NCBI RefSeq assembly: GCF_902726655.1
Contig: NZ_CACVAN010000001.1
Span: 1,488,001-1,552,000 of the forward strand
Source of the DNA: Virgibacillus ihumii
GTDB taxonomy: Bacteria; Bacillota; Bacilli; Bacillales; Amphibacillaceae
Reading direction: 5' to 3'
DNA: 64,000 nucleotides
In this document: positions 9,649 through 19,227 of the stretch, piece after piece
How positions within the stretch are numbered: position 1 is the first letter of the stretch
How the letters are laid out: each line of letters starts with the position of its first letter
The notes under the pieces: generated by a model
Seen by the model: only the letters and a program-made list of their open reading frames with translations
What the model was told of the DNA's origin: nothing
Database searches by the model: none
Program-made: the position numbers and the translations under genes

Positions 9649-9947
9649 TCCTGTTTCACCTCTCATTGAAGAGGGATTATTCACCATCATTACTATTATA
9701 TTAAAAATCTTGGCTTATCGCCAATCTTTAAACCCAAAGTCTTCGATGCGAAAATATCTGCTTTCTTTTTGCATGAAATCAGTTTGAGTTCGACACCTTT
9801 GGACAAGACAAAAAAATCAAAACCACCAGTGTGAACTGGTGGTTTGCTCTGCGGCTGAAAGCCTCTATTACCGGCCTCGGCCTAAAAGGCCCACTGAATG
9901 GTTTTCCCTTTTGCACCACACTCACTCGCTGATTCTAAAAGAATCCC

Positions 9948-10418
9948 TTATTTCTTTTTATTTTTCTTCCCCGTGAAAGGGTCGTATTCTTCAAATAAAG
10001 TTAACTGATCGCTCATATAGTCTTCTCTGAGCTGATTCCGTATATATTCTTGAATTTGATTTCTATTCCTTCCCACCGTATCTACAAAGAAGCCTCGACA
10101 CCAGAATTTGCGGTTGCCATATCTATATTTTAAATTGGCGTGACGGTCAAAAATCATTAAACTACTTTTCCCTTTTAAATATCCCATAAATTGGGACACA
10201 CCCAACTTTGGTGGTATACTGACTAACATATGAATGTGATCTTTGCATGCATTTGCTTCATGGATTTCAACATTTTTTCTTTCGCAAAGCTCCCTTATTA
10301 TTTCTCCTATACTTTTTTTATATTTTCCATATATAATTTGCCTTCTATATTTTGGTGCAAAAACAAGATGATACTTACATCTCCACTGGGTATGTGCTAA
10401 ACTATTCTTGTCCTTCAT
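9948..10418 (-). CDS. tnpA: IS200-type Y1 transposase TnpA
   Basis: 156 residues with the single-strand HUH transposase plan: HLVFAPKYRR near the start, the metal-binding HIHML motif (HUH, near residue 61), and the catalytic tyrosine helix with NQIQEYIRNQ. It nicks and rejoins single-stranded DNA at hairpin ends. No TnpB or IscB accessory gene is present. The frame is intact and has GGGAGG 8 nt upstream, so the element may be active, subject to the leader stem described separately. Confidence 0.93.
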   Translation of the reverse strand: MKDKNSLAHTQWRCKYHLVFAPKYRRQIIYGKYKKSIGEIIRELCERKNVEIHEANACKDHIHMLVSIPPKLGVSQFMGYLKGKSSLMIFDRHANLKYRYGNRKFWCRGFFVDTVGRNRNQIQEYIRNQLREDYMSDQLTLFEEYDPFTGKKNKKK

Positions 10419-10492
10419 TGGACATGCCTCCCTATATGGCGAGATTTGGTGGTCGGGAAACCAACCTTATCTTACCATGAAGAGAGGCATTT
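10419..10492 (-). promoter_or_regulatory. tnpA leader stem hiding the ribosome site
   Basis: On the plus strand ATGCCTC (10424-10430) pairs with GAGGCAT (10484-10490), with an inner ATGG/CCAT pairing. In the tnpA mRNA the tnpA ribosome site GGGAGG (10427-10432) would be inside this stem. The same arrangement holds transposase translation down in enterobacterial IS200. Confidence 0.65.
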
Positions 10493-10551
10493 TTTTGATC
10501 CCACGCTGGAAGCTCTCTGGAACCCCCGGCATAGCCAGGGGTTTTCAAAGA

Positions 10552-10588
10552 CATCAAAAAGATGCAGGTGAAATAACATTCACCTGCA
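10552..10588 (-). terminator. trxB terminator
   Basis: GCAGGTGAA (10564-10572) pairs with TTCACCTGC (10579-10587); on the minus strand this is followed by a short T run. Confidence 0.75.
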
Positions 10589-10720
10589 CAAGAACTAATT
10601 TATTTATTAAAAGGGGGTCAATTAGTTAATTATATTATACCCAAACTTTATTGCATGCGTGTTACAACAGGGTTAAAAAGCAATTACTTTCTGAATAAAT
10701 TCAGTTTTTCAATAACATAA

Positions 10721-11698
<978 letters not shown>

Positions 11699-11757
11699 TT
11701 ATTCAAACCACATTCATCGTATTAAAATTACCGAATGAAGTCTACTTTTCTGCTTGA

Positions 11758-12747
11758 TTATACCCAAGGACCATCCTGATCGGATAATCCCGGATGCCGC
11801 TTACATCCTTCCTCCCACAATGAAAGTGCTTTGGATGGTTCGCCAAGCCGGTAAGCAGCAATACTGTAGTACTTGTAATAGGATAAGTAATTTTTGGCCG
11901 TACTTTTATTTAAGCGGCGAAATCTTGTATAAGCTTCCTGATACCTTTCCGTTCTCGCAAAGGTGATGGCAATCCGCAGCTGCAGCTGTTCATGAAGCGG
12001 ATATACATTTTCCAGTGCCTGAATATGGCGTTGGTATTTCGTTATATTTCCCAATTCATACGAAAATATAGCAAGATTTATATGACTGTACAAGGAATCC
12101 GCATCCTGTTCCAGCAACTCCGATTCCATCGCAACTGCGTCTTCCTCGTATCCGGAATAGAATAATGCCTGCGAATAGTCATGATTTACTAACGGATGAC
12201 CTGGAAACAGTTTAATCATATCTTCAAGTAATGGAAGGGCCTTCTCCCAATCATCGTTTTCCATATGATAAAAAACGGTCTCCTGATAAACAAGAAGCTC
12301 ATCTTCCTCATCATTCAGCCATTCATCATCTTCATCAATATCAACCATTTCAATCAGCTGTTCTGCCGCTTCCTGAAACTCGCCATCCGGTTCGTTATCA
12401 AGATAGGATTTGGCATACTTTTTAGCGTCATTCAACAGACCAAGATGTGCATAATTATTTGCCAGCAAATAATAACAATCTGTGTAATCACTGCCGGACG
12501 ATTCCAGAACTTTTGTCAACAATTGATTTGCCGTATGGTACGCACCAATTTCTGTATAAATAATGGACATCTGACACTGATAAAGCGGGTCGTCGGGTGC
12601 CATTTCAATTGCTTTCCGCAGCCATTTAATAGCCCCTTCGAACTTCCGCTTTTGGAACGCTTCAACACCTTTTTGAAAATAAAAATCGCCTTCCGGAATA
12701 AGAGGGAAAACATTCTCCTGTTGCTGATATGTTTTATTCTGATGCAT
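11758..12747 (-). CDS. TPR-repeat protein YvcD-like
   Basis: 329 residues built of tetratricopeptide repeats, clearest at about residues 24-60 (FYFQKGVEAFQKRKFEGAI, then KAIEMAPDDPLY) and again near 170-200. A strongly acidic stretch (IDEDDEWLNDEEDELL) lies between repeat blocks at about 135-150. It occupies the position of yvcD beside trxB in B. subtilis. A protein-protein scaffold is likely; the partner is unknown. A good ribosome site (AAGGGGG) precedes the ATG. Confidence 0.8.
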   Translation of the reverse strand: MHQNKTYQQQENVFPLIPEGDFYFQKGVEAFQKRKFEGAIKWLRKAIEMAPDDPLYQCQMSIIYTEIGAYHTANQLLTKVLESSGSDYTDCYYLLANNYAHLGLLNDAKKYAKSYLDNEPDGEFQEAAEQLIEMVDIDEDDEWLNDEEDELLVYQETVFYHMENDDWEKALPLLEDMIKLFPGHPLVNHDYSQALFYSGYEEDAVAMESELLEQDADSLYSHINLAIFSYELGNITKYQRHIQALENVYPLHEQLQLRIAITFARTERYQEAYTRFRRLNKSTAKNYLSYYKYYSIAAYRLGEPSKALSLWEEGCKRHPGLSDQDGPWV

Positions 12748-12978
12748 GTTTATCCCCCTTAACTCGATTTATATCGACAAAAGTATATCATAAATACTGG
12801 AACAATCATACATGAAAAACAAAAAGTGTGTGTACATTTTATGATGATTTTTACTTAGTATTAGTTTACCCGTAATCACGATATTTTGTGCAGAAGTAAT
12901 TTAAATTGATTTAAGCAGGATTTTTACAAAATTTGTCGAATATATAAATTAAACTTTTATAAAGAGGTGATTCCACTG

Positions 12979-13808
12979 TTGAATGATTTTAGATCAAAAA
13001 CTTATGATTTACTTATTCTAGAAGCAATTTTGCGGAGGATTCAGGAAAAATACTGGTTTAACGAAAAGAAAAGGCCGGGTATGACGGCGAAAGAAATGTA
13101 GACTATGCTCTTTCCACCTTTCCCCGGGATAATTTTGTTATTATACGGGGCCTGCGACTGAAAAATCCCCCATTTCACTTCCAGATTGATACTCTTATCC
13201 TGTCCATAAATTTTTTCCTGATTCTCGAGACTAAAAACGTTATGGGAACACTGCAGTATGATTCGAAACAGAAGCAATTAACACAAGTGGTTGATGGAAA
13301 GATCAAGGCTTACAAAGATCCGATCATGCAGGCAGAAGCCCAGAAGTTGCATTTGCAAACGTGGTTCCAGCAGTTTGGAATTACTGGCATTCCAATTGAA
13401 ACCCTCGTTGTGATAGCTTATCCATCCACTATAATCGAAAATATTCATCAGGATCCAATTGCATATGAGAAAATCATCCACACTGCCAGCCTGCACCAGC
13501 GCATTCAAATGATCGAAAACAAATACCAACGGGCTGTCCTGAATAATTCCACCATTAGAAAGATTGCCTCGATCATCCACCAAAAAAATGATCCACTCCG
13601 TACCGATGTCCGTGGAAAATTGAATATCCAGGATCATCACCTAGTCAAAGGCGTTATTTGCAAGAAGTGCCATTTCTGTCCGATGGAACGGACATATCAT
13701 GGCTGGACTTGTCCCCGCTGTAATGCAAGTGATTCAAAAGCGCACATACAAGACATTCTTGATTACTTCCTACTGTATGGGGATACGATTACTAATAAAC
13801 AATGCTGA
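12979..13808 (+). pseudogene. NERD-domain protein, frameshifted
   Basis: AAAGAGGTG followed by TTG 12979 starts a frame whose N-terminus (LLILEAILRRIQ) matches NERD proteins, but this frame ends at TAG about 13101. The NERD core continues one frame away from about 13077 (GYDGERNVDYAL, then QIDTLIL and FFLILETKN) without stop to 13808, ending in a four-Cys zinc ribbon (CKKCHFCP, CPRCNA). A one-base shift around 13062-13080 therefore splits the gene. NERD is a nuclease-related domain. A sequencing error at an A-rich spot could mimic this. Confidence 0.75.
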
Positions 13809-14011
13809 AATTATTTAAAAATCGACTCATCCATAACTTGCAACTCTCTGTTGAAATCCATGAACCTTGAGGTAATCGGAAATACTAGCTCACGAAAATA
13901 TCTCTCCCCGAGTCTGACAGGTTTTCCACAAAAGTCTTACATTCCGAAAAAGGTAACGAAATATATACAGCAACAACATTCTGAAGGCTACTATTGATTC
14001 CCGAACTATGG

Positions 14012-14262
14012 GTCGTTGTGCAAACTCCTGAAGTTGTGCCTTCATCTGTCGAATGTGATGGGTTGAATCTTGAAGTTAGACTTCAAACTCTCGAATGTGC
14101 AGGGCTAACTCTTGAAGTTAGGCTTCAAACTCTCGAATATGCCAGACTAACTTTCGAAGTTGGGCTTCAAACTCTCGAATATGCCAGGCTAACTTTCGAG
14201 GTTATGCTTCAAACTCTCTCGAATATGCAGAGCTAACTCTTGAAGCTGTACCTTCATCTCTT
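14012..14262 (+). repeat. 42-bp tandem repeat array
   Basis: Units of 42 bp run at 14081-14122, 14123-14164 and 14165-14206, flanked by diverged units at 14039-14080 and 14207-14250 (44 bp). Each joint carries the small palindrome GAAG-N5-CTTC. The rest of the gap 13809-14340 shows no gene. An open frame of 80 codons crosses the array only because 42 is a multiple of three. Confidence 0.85.
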
Positions 14263-14360
14263 AAAGATGAAAAATCCTAAATTTTAATCAACAAATCCTC
14301 CCCCGGTTAAATCATGATATACTATACCTTGGAATTATTCATAAACTGGGGAGTATGATT

Positions 14361-15311
14361 ATGACAAAGTATAAAATTGATATGGTTGGCGGAGAGAATG
14401 AGTCCCTGCCCGGGATTTCCCTTACAATTGAAGGTACGAATCCGGCTGTTGTACATAGTGATTCCGAAATGCAGGGGCAGCTTATTAGCAGGCTACAACA
14501 AAACAGGGATGTAACTATTTTTGATATGGGCGAGGGGTTATACGAACGATTGACTGTAGAACAAAATGTCTCCTTTTTCCATAAATGGTTCGGATGCAGT
14601 AAGCCGCTTCCGGAGATCCTGGTCATGTTTGAACTGCACCGTTCCGCCAGCCATCCACTTAAAACATGTTCAGTTTCAGAATTGCGGCGCGTTTATTTTG
14701 CCAAACAATATATGATGTCTGCAGCTCTTATCGTTTTCCGGGAACCAATTCAGGGAGTTAACCTGTTGACCATAAATACGTTTATGAATATGCTGCAGGA
14801 ACTGGTTGGCGATCGAACACCGGTACTTATCCTGGTTTCAAACATGGAGCATGCGATTTTGCTCAGTAATTCTCCATACAGTCTGCGCGACCACGGGTTA
14901 CATAAGGTCCAGATGGAAACCGAGGAGATGGATGTTGTTGAAGATAATTCATCTGCATCTCCATCGGTAAAAAAATTATTCAAAGTTCCTGCAAAGATTG
15001 ATGATAAGGTTATATTATTTGACCCACCGGAAATCGATTATATTGAAAGTCAGGATGGAAAGTCCCAAATTGTAATCAATAATGAATCATATACGATGGA
15101 TTCCACATTAGCTGAAATTGAGAAACGGCTGGAATTTTACGGTTTTTACCGATGTCACCGTTCCTACGTTGTAAATCTGCAAAAAGTACGTGAGATCATA
15201 ACCTGGTCAAAAAATACATATTCACTTCGCATTAACAATAAAAGTCAATCGACTATCCCACTTTCACGGACAAAGGTGCAGGAGATCCAGCATATTTTTA
15301 ACCTGAAATAA
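14361..15311 (+). CDS. LytTR regulator fused to a degenerate ABC ATPase domain
   Basis: 316 residues. The N-terminal part follows the order of an ABC ATPase but lacks its catalytic motifs: no Walker A; a family-like YERLTVEQN at residue 61; a decayed signature (SVSELRR, residue 104); a Walker B-like strand ending FREP near 125-129 where LDEP is expected; then ILVSNMEH in place of the H-loop. Residues about 215-316 are a LytTR DNA-binding domain (IDYIESQDGK, CHRSYVVNL). ATG 14361 has GGGGAG 7 nt upstream. It probably controls the adjacent ABC exporter; ATP is unlikely to be hydrolysed. Confidence 0.85.
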   Translation: MTKYKIDMVGGENESLPGISLTIEGTNPAVVHSDSEMQGQLISRLQQNRDVTIFDMGEGLYERLTVEQNVSFFHKWFGCSKPLPEILVMFELHRSASHPLKTCSVSELRRVYFAKQYMMSAALIVFREPIQGVNLLTINTFMNMLQELVGDRTPVLILVSNMEHAILLSNSPYSLRDHGLHKVQMETEEMDVVEDNSSASPSVKKLFKVPAKIDDKVILFDPPEIDYIESQDGKSQIVINNESYTMDSTLAEIEKRLEFYGFYRCHRSYVVNLQKVREIITWSKNTYSLRINNKSQSTIPLSRTKVQEIQHIFNLK

Positions 15312-15425
15312 GTACATTTTGCCAAAACACCATTGCATTCAATATCAAAACGGTACAATTCATCGCAAAAAGCATGTAATAAACTGTCCAGCGTATAATT
15401 TTTCAATGCGATATTGGTACATTTC
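15312..15425 (+). promoter_or_regulatory. Repeated GTACA motifs before the ABC operon
   Basis: The 206-bp gap before the exporter genes has GTACATTTT (15312), GTACAATTC (15353) and GTACATTTC (15417). They could be sites for the LytTR protein encoded just upstream, but I cannot identify a clear promoter, so this is tentative. Confidence 0.3.
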
Positions 15426-15517
15426 AGCTTTTCTGTGACTCATTTCACCGTATTATTGCTGCAATTACAGGCATTTCAGGATAATATGAATCCAGACACG
15501 AACAAGGAGGTATTACA

Positions 15518-16366
15518 GTGGAAAATGTGATTGAAGCAGACCATTTACACAAAAATTTCGGACAGAAATCCGCCATTAATGATTTAAGTTTCCATGTCCG
15601 AAAAGGGGAAATTTTTGGATTGCTTGGACCGAGTGGATCCGGTAAAACAACGACCATCAAAATTTTAACCGGAGAACTGAACAAAACGGATGGAGATATT
15701 TCCGTTTTAGGTGAACCGTCATCGGAATTTAATTCATCACACTTCAAATCAAAAATTGGCATTCTGTCAGATAACAGCGCTTTATATGAACGGCTGTCAG
15801 TCTATGACAATCTGAAACTATTCTGCAAACTGTACCATGCACCACTTGAACAAATTGATGCGATTTTGCAGGATGTAAACATGGAAGAGGAACGAACCAA
15901 AACTGTTTCAAAGTTATCAAAAGGCATGAAACAGCGTATTCTGCTTGCCAAGGCACTTATTCATAAACCTGCGCTTGTTTTTCTGGATGAGCCGACTTCA
16001 GCGCTTGATCCGGGAAATATGGCACAAATCCATCGGGGGCTTCAAGCACTCAACGAAGCCGGTACGACCATTTTTTTAACCACGCATAACATGGAGGAAG
16101 CTACTGAATTGTGTGATCGGGTCGCCTTTTTAAACAATGGAAAACTGCAGGAGCTGGATGAACCGGAAGCACTTCGCCATAAATATTCGACTCATGCTTT
16201 TCATGTGGAAACAATTGATGGTGAAAAGTTAATCATCGAAAATATCCCCGAAAATGCGGATCAGATCAGAACTCTAATTACGGATAAGCAAATCCGGTCT
16301 ATGCATACTGATAAGCCTACGCTCGGGCAGATCTTTTTGAAAGTAACCGGAAAGGAGCTTGTATAA
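15518..16366 (+). CDS. ABC transporter ATP-binding protein
   Basis: 282-residue ATPase of an ABC-2-type exporter. Walker A GPSGSGKTT (residues 37-45), signature LSKGMKQR, Walker B LVFLDEPTSALDP and the H-loop LTTHNMEEA are all intact. It starts at GTG with AAGGAGG 7 nt upstream. About 70 extra residues at the C-terminus are typical of drug/antibiotic-type exporters. The stop overlaps the next ATG (TAATG). Substrate unknown; bacitracin-like, bacteriocin or Na+ export are all possible in this family. Confidence 0.93.
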   Translation: MENVIEADHLHKNFGQKSAINDLSFHVRKGEIFGLLGPSGSGKTTTIKILTGELNKTDGDISVLGEPSSEFNSSHFKSKIGILSDNSALYERLSVYDNLKLFCKLYHAPLEQIDAILQDVNMEEERTKTVSKLSKGMKQRILLAKALIHKPALVFLDEPTSALDPGNMAQIHRGLQALNEAGTTIFLTTHNMEEATELCDRVAFLNNGKLQELDEPEALRHKYSTHAFHVETIDGEKLIIENIPENADQIRTLITDKQIRSMHTDKPTLGQIFLKVTGKELV

Positions 16367-17061
16367 TGAATGTTCAGCGTATCCAGGCAATTTTTGAAAA
16401 AGATATTAAAGATTTTATGAAAAATATGATGTTGTTAATGATGCCTGTTATTTCAGTTATCCTGGCATTATTGTACTCCCGTCTTGGTGGTGAAGAGCAA
16501 CTTCCACTGTTTATGCTGTACGTAATTGTTGGCGTAGTATTTTCGACGGTAACATCTACTGCTATGATGACGATGATAGCGGAGGAAAACGAAAAGAGAA
16601 CGTTACGCGGACTTATCCTGTCACCCGCGTCATTTATTGATATTCTGGTGGGAAAAAGCCTTGTAACAGGGTTGGTGACAATGATTACATTGGTCATTTC
16701 ACTCCTGATTGTCGGAATTGAACCATTTCTGACAATTAAACCAATTATAGGTCTGGCACTTTTATTCCTATTCTTTTTATTCCTCAGAATTGGGATTGGA
16801 CTTTTTGCAAAGACCGTCGCATCTACATCTGCATACATGATGCCAGTGATGTTCTTATTCGGATTCACGCCAATGTTTACAATGCTGGGGATTGACGAAG
16901 ACAGTATTATAACAAAAATGATTGAAGTATTCCCGCTCCCACAGTTGATTAAGATGCATGAAACAGAGTCATGGCTGCCATTGGGAATCGTCCTGACTTG
17001 GCTGCTTGCTGCAGCGCTCTTTATGTACGTTTGCTTCAGGAAAACCAGAACAGATGATTAA
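16366..17061 (+). CDS. ABC-2 type transporter permease
   Basis: 231 residues with about six TM helices. After the amphipathic N-terminus (IQAIFEKDIKDFMKNM) come helices at roughly 20-40, 50-75, 95-120, 125-150, 160-180 and 205-225, and the cytoplasmic block EENEKRTLRGLILSP that is typical of ABC-2 permeases. Translationally coupled to the ATPase. The 3' end is in a bidirectional terminator shared with glpD. Confidence 0.9.
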   Translation: MNVQRIQAIFEKDIKDFMKNMMLLMMPVISVILALLYSRLGGEEQLPLFMLYVIVGVVFSTVTSTAMMTMIAEENEKRTLRGLILSPASFIDILVGKSLVTGLVTMITLVISLLIVGIEPFLTIKPIIGLALLFLFFLFLRIGIGLFAKTVASTSAYMMPVMFLFGFTPMFTMLGIDEDSIITKMIEVFPLPQLIKMHETESWLPLGIVLTWLLAAALFMYVCFRKTRTDD

Positions 17062-17069
17062 ATGGAAAA

Positions 17070-17094
17070 GGCTAATCGCACACAGCGATTAGCC
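17070..17094. terminator. Bidirectional terminator between ABC permease and glpD
   Basis: A perfect 10-bp stem GGCTAATCGC/GCGATTAGCC with a 5-nt loop. T-rich sequence follows on the plus strand, and the glpD stop codon lies in the right arm. Confidence 0.8.
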
Positions 17095-18762
17095 ATTATT
17101 TGTTTCCACCGGATGTACTGCTTCAAAAAGCAGTTGTTCAAGCTCGTCAGAATAGTTTTTCATTTGTTCATCGCTCCACTTAAGTCTATCCGACATGTAA
17201 GCAATCACCTTATCTTTATGCGTGCGCACAAAGCCAATGTCAAAAAACAGTGCTCCGGTCCGCCGGATAAAGAAATCAACCGGTTTGTACGTCAATTCAT
17301 ATTCAATGGCATATGTCAATTCCGCAAACACAGTCGGATCAATCCCTGCATTTTCCGCATTGACCTTTTCTTCCTGATACAGCTGAAAAATTTTATCAGT
17401 ATTGGCACCATATTTCTGAACTAAGAATATGGCAGCTTCTTCGTTAATTCCCAGCTCGGCCGCTTCGGAAATTTTGGCTTCTTTGAATTTCCGGAACCCT
17501 TGTGATCCGCCTACTTCACCGCCCGAGATTGGCAGATTTTCTGTCACCGATTCGGAAAAGAGAATATCCTCCTCTTTTTTCAACTGCCCAACGACTGTAT
17601 CTACCGCATCTTCAGCCATTTTGCGATATCCGGTCAACTTGCCGCCTGCCATGGAGATCAGGCCGGAATCAGAAATAAAGATCTCATCCTTTCGTGAAAT
17701 TTCATCCGGATCATCTTTTCCTTCTTCAGCAATCAGCGGCCGCAATCCGGCATAACTCGAATCCACATCGCTCGTCGTTATTTCCAGGGACGGAAAAATA
17801 TATTTTATCGCATCAATCAAATAGTCACGATCAGCTTCGGTCATTACCGGATGGGCAATATTACCGTCATAACTTGTGTCCGTTGTACCTACATACGTTT
17901 TTTTATTACGTGGAATGGCAAAAACCATTCTGCCATCCGGAGCATCAAAATAAATCGCCTGCTTCAGCGGAAAACGTTCCTTGGAAAATACAAGGTGCAC
18001 ACCCTTCGTCAGGTACAGTGATTTTCCGGTCTTGGAACCATCAATTTCCCGCAAATCATCCACCCAGGGTCCGCCTGCATTGACAATCTTTTTGGCGTAA
18101 ATCGTATGCTGTTTTCCGGTTAGCTGATCTTCCACAACCACGCCGACAACTTTACCCGATTCATAGACTAAATCAACAGCCTTTGCATAGTTAATGGCAT
18201 GCGCGCCGCGTTCAACAGCTTTCTTAATAACCTCAATTGTCAGTCTGGCGTCATCCGTTTTATACTCGACATAGTAACCTGCTCCCTTTAAGTCCTCTGA
18301 TTTTACAAGTGGCTCTTTCTTCAAGGTTTCATCGGCACTGAGCATTTTTCGACGTTCTTCTTTTTTCACGCCTGCCAGAAAATCATAGACACGCAGACCG
18401 ACATTTGTTGTAAACGGGCCAAAGTTACCTCCTGTATAAAATGGCAGCATCATCCACTCGGGTGTGGTCACATGTGGTCCGTTCTCATAAACAATCGCAC
18501 GCTCTTTGCCAACCTCAGCTACCATTTTTACTTCAAATTGCTTCAAGTAACGCAGTCCTCCATGCACAAGTTTTGTTGAGCGGCTCGATGTCCCCGCTGC
18601 AAAATCCTGCATTTCGATCACTCCGGTATTCAGCCCGCGGGTAACCGCATCAAGTGCAATCCCGGAACCAGTGATACCGCCGCCTATTACCAGTACATCC
18701 AACTGTTTGTCGGTTAAATTTTGATAAATCTTATCTCTGTGATAGCTTGAAAAAATAGTCAT
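17089..18762 (-). CDS. glpD: Aerobic glycerol-3-phosphate dehydrogenase
   Basis: Membrane-associated FAD enzyme that oxidises glycerol-3-phosphate to dihydroxyacetone phosphate and feeds electrons to menaquinone. 557 residues. N-terminal FAD motif VLVIGGGITGSGIALDA (residue about 25), then SSRSTKLVHGGLRYL, and a C-terminal DAO_C domain. GGAGGT precedes the ATG. The 5' region carries a structured leader at 19105-19195 matching the glpF leader. Last gene of the glycerol cluster. Confidence 0.97.
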   Translation of the reverse strand: MTIFSSYHRDKIYQNLTDKQLDVLVIGGGITGSGIALDAVTRGLNTGVIEMQDFAAGTSSRSTKLVHGGLRYLKQFEVKMVAEVGKERAIVYENGPHVTTPEWMMLPFYTGGNFGPFTTNVGLRVYDFLAGVKKEERRKMLSADETLKKEPLVKSEDLKGAGYYVEYKTDDARLTIEVIKKAVERGAHAINYAKAVDLVYESGKVVGVVVEDQLTGKQHTIYAKKIVNAGGPWVDDLREIDGSKTGKSLYLTKGVHLVFSKERFPLKQAIYFDAPDGRMVFAIPRNKKTYVGTTDTSYDGNIAHPVMTEADRDYLIDAIKYIFPSLEITTSDVDSSYAGLRPLIAEEGKDDPDEISRKDEIFISDSGLISMAGGKLTGYRKMAEDAVDTVVGQLKKEEDILFSESVTENLPISGGEVGGSQGFRKFKEAKISEAAELGINEEAAIFLVQKYGANTDKIFQLYQEEKVNAENAGIDPTVFAELTYAIEYELTYKPVDFFIRRTGALFFDIGFVRTHKDKVIAYMSDRLKWSDEQMKNYSDELEQLLFEAVHPVETNNG

Positions 18763-18856
18763 ATTCCGTTCAGACCTCCCTTAATATCAATACCCATTTC
18801 TTGCTTGATTCATGTGTCATTGGAGCTTGGCTCCTTTGTAACGTGGTTTTTCGTTG

Positions 18857-18902
18857 AAAGGGGTTCTGATGAAAGCGGCTTTCGTTTTCTTGGAACCCCT
18901 TA
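18857..18902 (-). repeat. Long inverted repeat in the glpD 5' region
   Basis: AAGGGGTTC (18858-18866) pairs with GAACCCCTT (18893-18901), with an inner GAAAGC/GCTTTC pairing. No T run follows on either strand, so it is probably not a simple terminator. In a glpD transcript it would fold about 100 nt before the start codon. Confidence 0.55.
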
Positions 18903-18911
18903 TATTGTATC

Positions 18912-19036
18912 GGTTGATGTTCATACACATATCGTTGATGTTTCACTTGTGCGGTTGATGTTCGACCCCGTATGGTTGATGTTTTGCCTGTACGGTTGAT
19001 GTTCGTCCCGTACGGTTGATATTTCGCCTGTAGCTT
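18912..19036 (+). repeat. GTTGAT direct repeats with about 20-bp spacing
   Basis: GTTGAT begins at 18913, 18934, 18954, 18975, 18995 and 19015, i.e. every 20-21 bp, with an alternating TTCGYCCCGTAY / TTTTGCCTGTAC spacer. The array lies between glpD and its RNA leader. No open frame of note. Confidence 0.8.
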
Positions 19037-19104
19037 AATTGTGCTTATGCAAAAAAGAACACCTTCTAACTGCTGATTTAAGATCGCAACACCTAGTCTT
19101 CACA

Positions 19105-19195
19105 ACAAAAAAACCACAAACAGGACTGATGACACAGTTTGGTCCTCAGCAATTTGTGGTTTCTCCATTTCTCCGACACATTTATTAACTTAGCT
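19105..19195 (-). promoter_or_regulatory. Putative GlpP-controlled leader and terminator of glpD
   Basis: On the minus strand a long stem (AAACCACAAA with TTTGTGGTTT, outer arms 19111-19120 and 19152-19162, plus inner AGGAC/GTCCT) is followed by TTTTTTGTTGTG. The sequence just before it (19162-19192) closely matches the same place in the glpF leader, including two GGAGA motifs. GlpP antiterminates both glpF and glpD leaders in B. subtilis. It could also serve as the dhaM terminator; I see no strong promoter in the 33 bp behind it. Confidence 0.65.
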
Positions 19196-19227
19196 CTACG
19201 ATATCACAGCTGCTTAAGCCCGTAAAG

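Larger units (their letters stand above)
9815..10551 (-). mobile_element. IS200/IS605-family insertion sequence (IS200 group)
   Basis: About 0.7 kb with one Y1 transposase gene. The left end (on the tnpA 5' side) holds a hairpin at 10521-10543; the right end holds a stem at 9820-9829 with 9836-9845. These subterminal hairpins replace inverted repeats in this family. It separates yvcI from trxB, which adjoin in B. subtilis, and stops just short of the trxB terminator. Exact ends cannot be fixed by eye. Confidence 0.8.

Noticed and set aside
10408..10629. 73-codon frame over the IS left end
   Set aside because: Overlaps the tnpA leader stem and the element's end hairpin; no start signal.
13994..14236. 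Open frame of 80 codons with a 14-residue repeat
   Set aside because: It exists because the 42-bp tandem repeat is in frame; no ribosome site and no protein-like composition.
14012..14262. Possible CRISPR array
   Set aside because: Units are contiguous 42-bp tandem copies without unique spacers, and no cas genes are near.
17062..17424. 120-codon frame downstream of the ABC permease
   Set aside because: Begins inside the bidirectional terminator and is antisense to glpD.
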